Of a stretch of DNA of 36,296 nucleotides, positions 17,482 through 26,169 are shown piece by piece. Under the pieces are notes generated by a model, which had not been told where the DNA came from, searched no databases, and was given only the letters and a program-made list of their open reading frames with translations. Both the position numbers and the translations under genes were made by a program. This DNA is from Oscillospiraceae bacterium (GTDB lineage: Bacteria; Bacillota; Clostridia; Oscillospirales; CAG-272). The DNA lies in assembly GCA_015065175.1 (NCBI GenBank), contig SVQV01000010.1:1-36296 (forward strand). Direction: 5' to 3'. The first letter of the stretch is position 1, and every line of letters begins with the position of its first letter.

Positions 17482-18804
17482 ATGGATAAGATTACATTTA
17501 TGGGTGCGGGCAGTACCGTATTTGCTAAAAACGTATTAGGCGACGTAATGCTTACAGACGCACTCAAGGAATTTGAGATCTCTCTGTACGACATTGATGC
17601 AGAAAGACTTGAAGAATCATTTATAATGATCAACTCTATGAACAAGGTCTTAAACGGAAGCAAGGCTAAAGTAACAAAGCACTTGGGAGTTGAAAACAGA
17701 AAAGAAGCTTTAAGAGGCGCAAAATTTGTTGTTAATGCTATTCAGATAGGTGGATATGACCCCTGCACCATTACAGACTTTGAAGTGCCGAAGAAATACG
17801 GACTTCTTCAGACTATAGGCGATACTTTGGGTATAGGCGGTATTTTCCGTACATTGCGTACTATTCCCGTTCTTGCCGATTTTGCAAAGGATATGGAAGA
17901 AGTTTGCCCTGATGCATATTTTTTGAACTACACCAATCCTATGGCTATGCTTACGGGATATATGCTGAGATATACAAATGTAAAGACCATCGGTCTCTGC
18001 CACAGTGTTCAGGTCTGCTCAAGAGGCATTTTGAATGCTCTCGGAATCCCCTTCAAAGAGCCCTTGGTAGAAAACATTGCAGGTATAAACCATATGGCTT
18101 GGTTGCTTGACTTGCACGATGCGGACGGCGTCGACCTTTATCCCGAGATGAGGAAGCGTGCTATCGCAGAGCTTGAAAAGGAAAAGTCTGAGTCGAGAGA
18201 CCTTGTGCGTTACGAGTACATAAGACGCTTAGGATACTATTGCACAGAGTCGAGCGAGCATAACTCCGAATATAATCCATTCTTTATAAAATCAAAATAT
18301 CCCGAGCTTATCGACAGATACAACATTCCGCTTGACGAGTATCCCCGTCGCTGTGTAAACCAGATAGCAAACTGGAAAAAGAACAGAGAGCTTTATCTGA
18401 ATGATAACGTAACTCATACACGTACCAAGGAATATGCATCGAGAATTATGGAAGCTATCGTCACAGACGTTCCTACAAAGATAGGCGGTAACGTAATCAA
18501 CAACGGTCTTATTCCTAACCTTCCCGCAGAGGCGTGTGTAGAGGTTCCCTGTCTTGTAAATGCTCTCGGTATTCAGCCCTGTCAGCAGAAGGCTCTGCCT
18601 CCTCAGCTTGCGGCTATGAATATGAGTAACATAAACGTTCAGTTGCTTACCATTGATGCGGCTGTCACTCAGAAGAAAGAGCGCATTTATCAGGCTGCTA
18701 TGATGGATCCCCACACCGCAGCTGAGCTTTCTATCGACGATATCGTTGCTTTGTGCGATGATCTTATCGAGGCTCACGGCGATTGGTTGCCCAAATATAA
18801 CTGA
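17482..18804 (+). CDS. Glycoside hydrolase family 4 paralog of the preceding gene
   Basis: Same length, collinear, very similar along the whole protein; same GH4 motifs. Confidence 0.95.
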   Translation: MDKITFMGAGSTVFAKNVLGDVMLTDALKEFEISLYDIDAERLEESFIMINSMNKVLNGSKAKVTKHLGVENRKEALRGAKFVVNAIQIGGYDPCTITDFEVPKKYGLLQTIGDTLGIGGIFRTLRTIPVLADFAKDMEEVCPDAYFLNYTNPMAMLTGYMLRYTNVKTIGLCHSVQVCSRGILNALGIPFKEPLVENIAGINHMAWLLDLHDADGVDLYPEMRKRAIAELEKEKSESRDLVRYEYIRRLGYYCTESSEHNSEYNPFFIKSKYPELIDRYNIPLDEYPRRCVNQIANWKKNRELYLNDNVTHTRTKEYASRIMEAIVTDVPTKIGGNVINNGLIPNLPAEACVEVPCLVNALGIQPCQQKALPPQLAAMNMSNINVQLLTIDAAVTQKKERIYQAAMMDPHTAAELSIDDIVALCDDLIEAHGDWLPKYN

Positions 18805-18859
18805 TAAAAACAGTTTTTTATAGCGTTATAATTACTTTAATAAAAACGGCTTGTAAAAC

Positions 18860-18895
18860 ACACCACCAAAGAAATATTGGTGGTGTTCTTTTTTT
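18860..18895 (+). terminator. Terminator after second GH4 gene
   Basis: ACACCACCAA-AGAAATA-TTGGTGGTGT followed by a T-rich run. Confidence 0.85.
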
Positions 18896-19003
18896 GGTAA
18901 TTTTAAGCTACCGATTTGCACAATCTGTGTCTTTCCAATTCGAATCGTGCAGAAAATAACATTTATAAAGGATCGCTTTATCTGACAAACAACTAATTGA
19001 TAA

Positions 19004-19031
19004 TTGTTTTTTCTGAATGCTATGCTATAAT
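19004..19031 (+). promoter_or_regulatory. Sigma-A promoter for XRE-family regulator
   Basis: TTGTTT, 16-nt spacer, extended -10 TGCTATAAT (TATAAT 19026-19031). Confidence 0.6.
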
Positions 19032-19067
19032 ATAATTACACCGGTGATAAACTTTTGGAGGTAAAAT

Positions 19068-20174
19068 ATGAATATAAAAATAGGAGCGATCATTAAAAGG
19101 CTTCGCGCAGAAAACAATATTACGCAAGAGACGCTTGCAACTGCCATTGGTGTAACACCGCAGGCTATATCCCGTTGGGAAGCTGAAGGCGGATATCCCG
19201 ATATTGAACTTCTTCCCTCTCTTGCAGATTTCTTTTCCGTCAGTACAGATGAGCTTTTGGGATATAAGTTATCTCAGAGAGAAGAAGCAATTGCAAATAT
19301 AAAAGAAGAGATGTCCCGTCTCGCGGAAGTTGGCAGGATCGAAGAACGGATAGCTTTTGCAAGAGATGCGATTTCACGCTTTCCTGCCGATTTTGAGATA
19401 AAAGAAAATCTTGCTGTTTGTCTGTATCATCTGTGGGAGGATACGCAGAATACAGAGCTTATAAAGGAAATAGAAAATCTTTGTTCTTCCGTAGTGACAG
19501 ATTGCAAAGATGAGGATACGCGATACAGTGCAATCAATATTTTAATAAACCTTTACGGCAAGACCAAACAAGTTGAAAAAGCTATGCAGGCAATTGATCT
19601 GCTTACGCCTATGAAATACTGCCGTGAAGCTGCAAGATCATCGGGCATAGGCGATGGGAATACCGAATTATACATTCAAGATGAGATTGACAAATTGACA
19701 GATCATATGGGAACAGCAATTTCGAACTATACACTCTCGAATGATCTTCCTAACGATCCATCCACATGGGACAAAAAGATTGAAATGCTTACTATATCTA
19801 ATCAACTGTATAAAATGATATACGGAGATAATCTTATGTTTTACCATGTTCGGCTTTCTCGAAATTATTGGTTAATTTCCACATTTCAAATGGCACAGGG
19901 CAAAAAGGATGAAGCTCTTGTATCACTGGAAAGGATGTGTTATCATGCGCTTGAATATGATAAATCATATGTCAACAATCACGGAAAATATTATACATCC
20001 GTTATCACCGACAAGTTAATTTATCCTGAGCCTGACAAGGATTTTCACGAGCTCAGGGAACACACCAATTCCTACCATATGCTTGAGAAATTACAAAACA
20101 AACGATATGACTGTATCCGTCAAAATCCTCGTTTCATTTCTGTTATCGAAAGCTTGAAAGAGTATTCAAAATAA
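19068..20174 (+). CDS. XRE-family HTH transcriptional regulator with long helical C-terminal region
   Basis: IGAIIKRLRAENNITQETLATAIGVTPQAISRWEAEGGYPDIELLPSLADFFSVSTDELLGY. Confidence 0.93.
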   Translation: MNIKIGAIIKRLRAENNITQETLATAIGVTPQAISRWEAEGGYPDIELLPSLADFFSVSTDELLGYKLSQREEAIANIKEEMSRLAEVGRIEERIAFARDAISRFPADFEIKENLAVCLYHLWEDTQNTELIKEIENLCSSVVTDCKDEDTRYSAINILINLYGKTKQVEKAMQAIDLLTPMKYCREAARSSGIGDGNTELYIQDEIDKLTDHMGTAISNYTLSNDLPNDPSTWDKKIEMLTISNQLYKMIYGDNLMFYHVRLSRNYWLISTFQMAQGKKDEALVSLERMCYHALEYDKSYVNNHGKYYTSVITDKLIYPEPDKDFHELREHTNSYHMLEKLQNKRYDCIRQNPRFISVIESLKEYSK

Positions 20175-20183
20175 AAGCTTCAG

Positions 20184-20210
20184 CCCTCCGCTTTGCGCGG
20201 GGGGGTATTT
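20184..20210 (+). terminator. Probable terminator after XRE regulator
   Basis: CCCTCCGC ... GCGGGGGG then TATTTT; imperfect stem. Confidence 0.45.
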
Positions 20211-20218
20211 TCAGTATA

Positions 20219-20247
20219 TCAAAAAGCCACCACAGAACGTGGTGGCT
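20219..20247 (-). terminator. Terminator of ftsH transcription unit
   Basis: Minus strand AGCCACCAC-GTTCT-GTGGTGGCT followed by TTTTT. Confidence 0.85.
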
Positions 20248-20264
20248 AATCAATTGTTTATTTA

Positions 20265-22262
20265 TCAGTGCCAAACTACGGTTTTTTCAGGACCGTCGGG
20301 TTTATCCGATGAATTATCGTCCTTCTTCGCTTCGGCTGCCTTTCTGTCGGCTTCTTCCTTTGCCTTAGCGTTTTCGTCTGCACTCTTTTTGTTCTTCTCT
20401 TCTATCATGGCGGCGAGCTGCTCCATAGTGGCATTGTCGTCCATAGCAGCCTTGAACTGAGCGTCGTCCATAACCTCATATTTTACAAGGAATTCCGCAA
20501 TGAAATGAAGTTTTTCTATATTTGCTCTCAAGATCTCCTCTGCTTTTGCGAAGGCTTCGTCTATAATACGCTTAATTTCGTTATCAATCTTAGCGGCTGT
20601 TGCTTCGGAATAATCTCTCTGTGAATTGAAATCTCTGCCGAGGAATACTTCGTCGCTTCCGTGTTCACTTCCAAACTGAATAGTACCAAGCTCATCGCTC
20701 ATTCCGTACTTGGTAACCATATTACGCGCTATCTGTGTCGCACGCATAATATCGTTGGACGCTCCTCCGGAAACATCATCATATATGATCTTTTCAGCCA
20801 CACGTCCGCCGAGGAGCATTGATATCTCTTCCTTGAGCTGATTTTTATATACACTGTATTTATCCTTTTCGGGAGGATTCAACGTATACCCCAATGCTCT
20901 GCCGCTCGGAATTACGGAAATTCGGCGAACGGGATCCTGGGATTTAAGAAGATGCGCAAGGATCGCATGACCTGCTTCGTGATAAGCGGTCTTTCTCTTT
21001 TCGTCCTCTGTTATTCTCGCTGATTTCTTCTCTGTTCCTACCATTATTTTCAGAGTTGCTTCTTCTATCTCGTCCATTCCTATCAGGTGCTTATTTCTTC
21101 TTGCCGCCAAAAGCGCCGCTTCGTTAAGAAGGTTAGCAAGGTCTGCGCCTGTAAAGCCGACTGTAGTCTGTGCTATCTTGTGTACATCAACGCTGTCTTC
21201 GATAGGCTTATTTCTGAGATGTACCTTAAGAATATCTTCTCTGCCTGTAAGGTTGGGATAATTTACGGTTATTTGTCTGTCAAAGCGTCCGGGACGAAGC
21301 AACGCGGGGTCAAGTATATCGGGGCGGTTTGTTGCCGCAATAACGATAATTCCCTCATGCTTATCAAATCCGTCCATTTCAACCAAGAGCTGATTGAGAG
21401 TCTGCTCGCGTTCATCGTGTCCGCCGCCGAGACCTGCGCCTCTGTGACGGCCGACTGCATCTATTTCGTCTATAAAAATAATACTTGCGGGAGATTTTCT
21501 CGCATTTTCAAAAAGGTCACGAACACGGGAAGCTCCAACGCCGACATACATTTCAACAAAATCAGAGCCCGATATCGAATAGAAAGGAACTCCTGCTTCT
21601 CCCGCAACCGCCTTTGCAAGCAAGGTTTTACCTGTACCGGGAGGGCCTACAAGAAGCACACCGTGAGGGATTCTCGCGCCGAGTCCTGTAAACTTAGCGG
21701 GATTTTTCAAAAATTCAACGACCTCTTCGAGCTCTTCTTTTTCCTCATCAGCGCCTGCAACATCGGCAAATTTCACCGAGTTCTTTTCACCTACGCTCAG
21801 TTTTGCTCTTGAACGGGCGAAGGAATTCATTTTTCCGCCGCGGCCTGTCGCCTGATTCATCATATAGATCCAGAAGCCTACAAAAACTATAAGGATTATT
21901 ATATAAGGAAGCCAAGAAACAAACCAAGGCGTTTCTTTTATTTCTTCAAAATTATATTCTTCTATAATTCCCGCAGCGTGCTGCTCATCTGCTGTTTTTT
22001 CGAGCCATTCATACTGGAACGAATAACTCAATCTATAAACATAGCTTACTTCTTTACCGTTTTCATCAACGGTATTAAGCGTAATGTATCCATCTGTATC
22101 GACAAAAAATGATTTGACCTCATGGTTATTGAATTTATCCTTCAAATCGCTATAGGTAAATTCTTCCTTTGCTGTCATCATATCTGTCAAGACGACCGCC
22201 GCTAAAATAAAGCAGACGATCAATAGCAGAAAAAATACAATGTTTTTAACATTTACTTTCAT
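20265..22262 (-). CDS. ftsH: ATP-dependent zinc metalloprotease FtsH
   Basis: AAA+ module ([66 protein letters not shown]) and [10 protein letters not shown] zinc site; two TM segments. Confidence 0.98.
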   Translation of the reverse strand: MKVNVKNIVFFLLLIVCFILAAVVLTDMMTAKEEFTYSDLKDKFNNHEVKSFFVDTDGYITLNTVDENGKEVSYVYRLSYSFQYEWLEKTADEQHAAGIIEEYNFEEIKETPWFVSWLPYIIILIVFVGFWIYMMNQATGRGGKMNSFARSRAKLSVGEKNSVKFADVAGADEEKEELEEVVEFLKNPAKFTGLGARIPHGVLLVGPPGTGKTLLAKAVAGEAGVPFYSISGSDFVEMYVGVGASRVRDLFENARKSPASIIFIDEIDAVGRHRGAGLGGGHDEREQTLNQLLVEMDGFDKHEGIIVIAATNRPDILDPALLRPGRFDRQITVNYPNLTGREDILKVHLRNKPIEDSVDVHKIAQTTVGFTGADLANLLNEAALLAARRNKHLIGMDEIEEATLKIMVGTEKKSARITEDEKRKTAYHEAGHAILAHLLKSQDPVRRISVIPSGRALGYTLNPPEKDKYSVYKNQLKEEISMLLGGRVAEKIIYDDVSGGASNDIMRATQIARNMVTKYGMSDELGTIQFGSEHGSDEVFLGRDFNSQRDYSEATAAKIDNEIKRIIDEAFAKAEEILRANIEKLHFIAEFLVKYEVMDDAQFKAAMDDNATMEQLAAMIEEKNKKSADENAKAKEEADRKAAEAKKDDNSSDKPDGPEKTVVWH

Positions 22263-22351
22263 TACGTAATGACCAAACCTTTCTTACATTACAACAATAC
22301 ACTAAAAATAAAAAGTCATAATTTATAAATTATACAAGTCTTTTTAAAAAA

Positions 22352-22900
22352 TTATGAATTATAAACCTCGGGACGAAGAATACCTACATAAGGCAATGTG
22401 CGATATTTTTCATCATAATCCAAGCCATAACCGACAACAAATTCGTCCGGTATTTTCATTCCAGAATAATCGGGATTGAATTCCACTTCTCTGCGTGACG
22501 GTTTATCCAGCAGCGTGCATGTCTTTACAGAGCGGGCACCTTTATTGAGAAGATAATTAACGAGGTAAGAGAGAGTTCTGCCGCTGTCAATAATATCTTC
22601 GACAATGATGATATCACATTCTTCAATATTCTTTCTTTGAAGATCAAGGTGAATATTGATATTTCCTGTGGTTTTTGTAGTTGCTCCATATGAAGAAACC
22701 TTCATAAATTCTATTTCCACGGGGGTCTGAAGCTTTTTCATCAAATCTCCCATAAAGACAACCGAGCCTTTTAATATTGCAAGCAAAATAACATGCTCGC
22801 TGTTATCAAAATAATCGTTATCTATTTCCTTGGCTAATCTTGTAGTCATTTCATCAAGCTGTTTTTCATCTACAAGCACCTTCAAAATGTCCTTATTCAT
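22352..22900 (-). CDS. hpt: Hypoxanthine phosphoribosyltransferase
   Basis: ILLAILKGSVVFMGDLMKKL, DIIIVEDIIDSGRTLSYLVNYLL. Start set at MNKDILK after GGAGG; overlaps tilS stop. ORF extends to 22930. Confidence 0.95.
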   Translation of the reverse strand: MNKDILKVLVDEKQLDEMTTRLAKEIDNDYFDNSEHVILLAILKGSVVFMGDLMKKLQTPVEIEFMKVSSYGATTKTTGNINIHLDLQRKNIEECDIIIVEDIIDSGRTLSYLVNYLLNKGARSVKTCTLLDKPSRREVEFNPDYSGMKIPDEFVVGYGLDYDEKYRTLPYVGILRPEVYNS

Positions 22901-24335
22901 CATTTCCTCCATTATGGCAATAATATGCATATAATTCTATATTTTCATTTTCTGTACCTTGCTTTTCGGATTCTCTGACTGAAAATCCCGGTACCCATAA
23001 AATTCCGTCACCGTCGCACAAGACAGGGATTGTTTGCCTCTCTTTTTGTGACAGCTTAGCATCGTTAAAGAGCTTTTTTAATTTATGGGTCATTTTACCG
23101 TAACGGTAACAATCTCCGTCTTTTTTGCTTCTCGCAAAGATTTTACCATTTATTTTAGCAGAAGTTAAATTCGCCTGTATTGATAATTTGTAAACATTTG
23201 TTACATATGAAAGCTTTTCATCATTTTTGTCGTTTGTCAGATAGATGACTGCGTCGGAATTAGGCAAACGGTTTTCGCCTAAATTAAGCTCAATGCAAAA
23301 TTCCGAATCACTTGAAGAAAAAGCTTTTTTTCTTTCAAACCTATAGTATTTCCTGTCACACGAAAAAACAATACCGCAAGGCAAGGAATACTTCATTCCT
23401 ATATTATTTTCCTTGTTGACTATTTCCATTATTTTCTCGATATGAATATAGGAAAGACTTTCGAGACCGCATTCAACAGAGTCATACATATATATAATTA
23501 CTCGGCTGAGAATTGCGTTTTTTAAATTCTTCAAGGTTTCTTTTTTTGCGATATTTGTAATTTTATTTGCATCGCAAAATTCTTTTACATATTCATCGAA
23601 AAACTCCGTATCGCTTCGCATACTTTTATTAAGCCTCTGTATTGCCGACTCAAAAGAAGCATTTATGTGAGAGCATTTCGGAATTATTTCTTTTCTTATA
23701 AAATTTCTGCTGTACTCCGTATCGCTGTTGGTAGAATCAAAAACATACTTAATATTATTATGCGTAAGAGCATCCACAATATCACATTTCGAGGCATAAA
23801 GAAGAGGTCTTAAAATGTTATCTCTTTCGGGAGGGATGCCGCACATTGCGCGTCCGCCTCCGCCTCTAAGCATGTTGAAGATAACTGTTTCAGCATTATC
23901 CGTCGCATTGTGAGCTGTAACGATATAAGTATATTGTGGGTTTTCTTTTATAAATTTATCAAAAAAAGAATACCTTACATTTCTTGCGGCTTCCTCCACG
24001 CCGAGCTTTTCGTTTTTTGCAAGAGCTAAAACATCCGCTTCAAAGAGATGAAAACCAATGTTGTTTTCGGCACATATTTTTTGGCAGAACTCCGCGTCCC
24101 TCTCTGCCTCTCCTGCCCGTATATGGTGATTTACATGAAGCGCGCAAAGAGGAAAGGAAAACTGTTCGGAAAGCTTTTTCATACAGATAAGCAAAAAAAC
24201 AGAATCTGCTCCGCCCGAAAGCGCAACGGCAACTCCTTTTTTAAACTTATCCTCAAAGCCATAATCAGATATAGCGGCTTCGACGCTCGCAAGCACCTTT
24301 TGCAATGCGGCATCTCCTTGCCAAAAAATTCTCAC
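22893..24335 (-). CDS. tilS: tRNA(Ile)-lysidine synthase
   Basis: VALSGGADSVFLL PP-loop, ALHVNHHIRAGEAERDAEFC, VTAHNATDNAETVIFNMLRGGG. Confidence 0.96.
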   Translation of the reverse strand: MRIFWQGDAALQKVLASVEAAISDYGFEDKFKKGVAVALSGGADSVFLLICMKKLSEQFSFPLCALHVNHHIRAGEAERDAEFCQKICAENNIGFHLFEADVLALAKNEKLGVEEAARNVRYSFFDKFIKENPQYTYIVTAHNATDNAETVIFNMLRGGGGRAMCGIPPERDNILRPLLYASKCDIVDALTHNNIKYVFDSTNSDTEYSRNFIRKEIIPKCSHINASFESAIQRLNKSMRSDTEFFDEYVKEFCDANKITNIAKKETLKNLKNAILSRVIIYMYDSVECGLESLSYIHIEKIMEIVNKENNIGMKYSLPCGIVFSCDRKYYRFERKKAFSSSDSEFCIELNLGENRLPNSDAVIYLTNDKNDEKLSYVTNVYKLSIQANLTSAKINGKIFARSKKDGDCYRYGKMTHKLKKLFNDAKLSQKERQTIPVLCDGDGILWVPGFSVRESEKQGTENENIELYAYYCHNGGNDE

Positions 24336-25690
24336 TTTGCAGCTCCTTCTCCGCTTTCTTCATCAAGTGTTCTGAATTTGGTAAACTGACCTATCCAGCC
24401 CATCTTCACGCTTCCTGTAGAACCGTGTCGGTTTTTAGCAACAATTACTTCCGCAGTATTTGCTTCCTGCTCGACCTTTTTAGCATCCGACTGATCCTTG
24501 TAATATTCTTCTCTGTAAAGGAACATTACTATATCGGCATCCTGCTCTATAGCTCCCGAATCTCGCAAGTCGGAAAGCATCGGTTTTTTTACCGTTCTTG
24601 ACTCGGGACCTCGCGAAAGCTGTGCGCAACAAATTATCGGCACACCAAGATCCTTTGCCATAATCTTCAGGTTTCTGGATATGTCGCCGACCTCTTGAAC
24701 ACGGTTTTCAATATTTCTTCCGCTCTGCATGAGCTGTAAATAGTCTATTACAACCAATCCGAGATTTTTGACACGTCTTAATTTGGATTTCATATCGGTG
24801 ACCGAAACGCCCGAAGTATCGTCAATCAGAATATCGCAACCTGTAAGCTCTCCTGCCGCCTGAGCAATTCTTCCCCAGTCCTCGCCTGTAAGGTTTCCGC
24901 CTCTTAATGCATAGCTGTCTACCAAGGCTTCGCTCGAAAGCATACGTGTAACAAGCTGCTCGCCCGACATTTCAAGCGAGAAAACACAAACCGTTTTTCT
25001 GCTCTGCTTTGCGACATTGACGGCAATGTTCATAGCGAAACTTGTTTTTCCCATACCGGGGCGTGCGCCTATAAGAACCAAATCTCCGAGTCCCATCTGA
25101 ACCAGGACCTTATCAAGTCCCGAAAAGCCCGTTTTGGAGCCTGAGATCATATCCTTGTTTTCCGAAAGACGCTCGAGGTCGCTATAGACGCCATGCATGA
25201 TATCTCTTATATGACGAAATTCCTTTGACGAACGCTTTTCGGCTATATCGAATATCTTCTGCTCTGCCATATCCACGGTTTCTTCAGCTTTTCCCTGCTC
25301 TGAATAGGCAACATCTGAAATTTCGTTACAAGCATTTATGAGCTTTCTTAAAAGCGCTTTGTCTTTTATTATTTTGGCATAGTCCTTTATGTTTGCCGCG
25401 GTCGGAACTATTTTAGCAAGAAGCATAATATAATCCTTGCCGCCTGTTTCGTTATATACGCCGTTCTCAACCAGATTATTTATCAATGTAATTATATCTA
25501 TTTCCTTGCTCATCATAAACATAGAGCGCATGGAAATAAATATCTGTTTATGTTCTTCGACACTAAAATCTTCTTCGGTAATCAATCCCGCAATATCTTC
25601 AAAGCTTGTAGGATTCAAAAGGATAGAACCGAGCACCGACTGTTCTGCCTCTATGGAAACAGGAAGATTTCTTGCAACGTCCCCGTACAT
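24332..25690 (-). CDS. dnaB: Replicative DNA helicase DnaB
   Basis: LPVSIEAEQSVLGSIL, GDLVLIGARPGMGKTSFAMNIA, LVVIDYLQLMQ, LSDLRDSGAIEQDADIVMFLYR. Confidence 0.98.
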   Translation of the reverse strand: MYGDVARNLPVSIEAEQSVLGSILLNPTSFEDIAGLITEEDFSVEEHKQIFISMRSMFMMSKEIDIITLINNLVENGVYNETGGKDYIMLLAKIVPTAANIKDYAKIIKDKALLRKLINACNEISDVAYSEQGKAEETVDMAEQKIFDIAEKRSSKEFRHIRDIMHGVYSDLERLSENKDMISGSKTGFSGLDKVLVQMGLGDLVLIGARPGMGKTSFAMNIAVNVAKQSRKTVCVFSLEMSGEQLVTRMLSSEALVDSYALRGGNLTGEDWGRIAQAAGELTGCDILIDDTSGVSVTDMKSKLRRVKNLGLVVIDYLQLMQSGRNIENRVQEVGDISRNLKIMAKDLGVPIICCAQLSRGPESRTVKKPMLSDLRDSGAIEQDADIVMFLYREEYYKDQSDAKKVEQEANTAEVIVAKNRHGSTGSVKMGWIGQFTKFRTLDEESGEGAAK

Positions 25691-25713
25691 ATTAAGCTCC
25701 TTCGGAAATTTTT

Positions 25714-26157
25714 TTATTCATGCACCACTACTGTAAATTTTCCGGTGATATCACCGTAAAGCTTGACGGATATCGAATACGTGCCATGAGCCTTTATAGG
25801 ATCTTCAAGAGAAAGCTTTCTCTTGTCGATTGTTATAGCAAAATCCTTTTCAAGCGCTTCGGCTATATCTTTTGCCGTAACCGCACCGTAAAGTCTGCCG
25901 TCGGCACCCGACGAGCTTTTAATTTTAACAGTTGTTCCTGAAAGCTTTTCGGCAAGCTCCTTGGCTGCCTTTTTTTCTTCTTCGATCTTATAAAGCTTGG
26001 CATCCTCTTTGCCCTTAAGCTCATTTGTTGCCTTTGCATCGGCTATGATAGCGAGTTTTTTAGGTAAGAGGAAGTTTCTTGCATATCCGTCTGAAACCTC
26101 TATCATCTGGTCCTTCTTACCCTGACCTTTTACGTCCTTTAATAAAATTACTTTCAT
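25714..26157 (-). CDS. rplI: 50S ribosomal protein L9
   Basis: [36 protein letters not shown]. Confidence 0.98.
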   Translation of the reverse strand: MKVILLKDVKGQGKKDQMIEVSDGYARNFLLPKKLAIIADAKATNELKGKEDAKLYKIEEEKKAAKELAEKLSGTTVKIKSSSGADGRLYGAVTAKDIAEALEKDFAITIDKRKLSLEDPIKAHGTYSISVKLYGDITGKFTVVVHE

Positions 26158-26169
26158 TGTTAATTCTCC

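Noticed and set aside
18925-18960. tRNA-like remnant (AATTCGAATC resembles a T-loop)
   Set aside because: Flanking bases do not form a 5-bp T-stem, and no acceptor stem or anticodon arm can be drawn.
21087-21812. 241-aa plus-strand ORF inside ftsH
   Set aside because: Antisense to the conserved AAA+ module of FtsH; no domain and odd composition.
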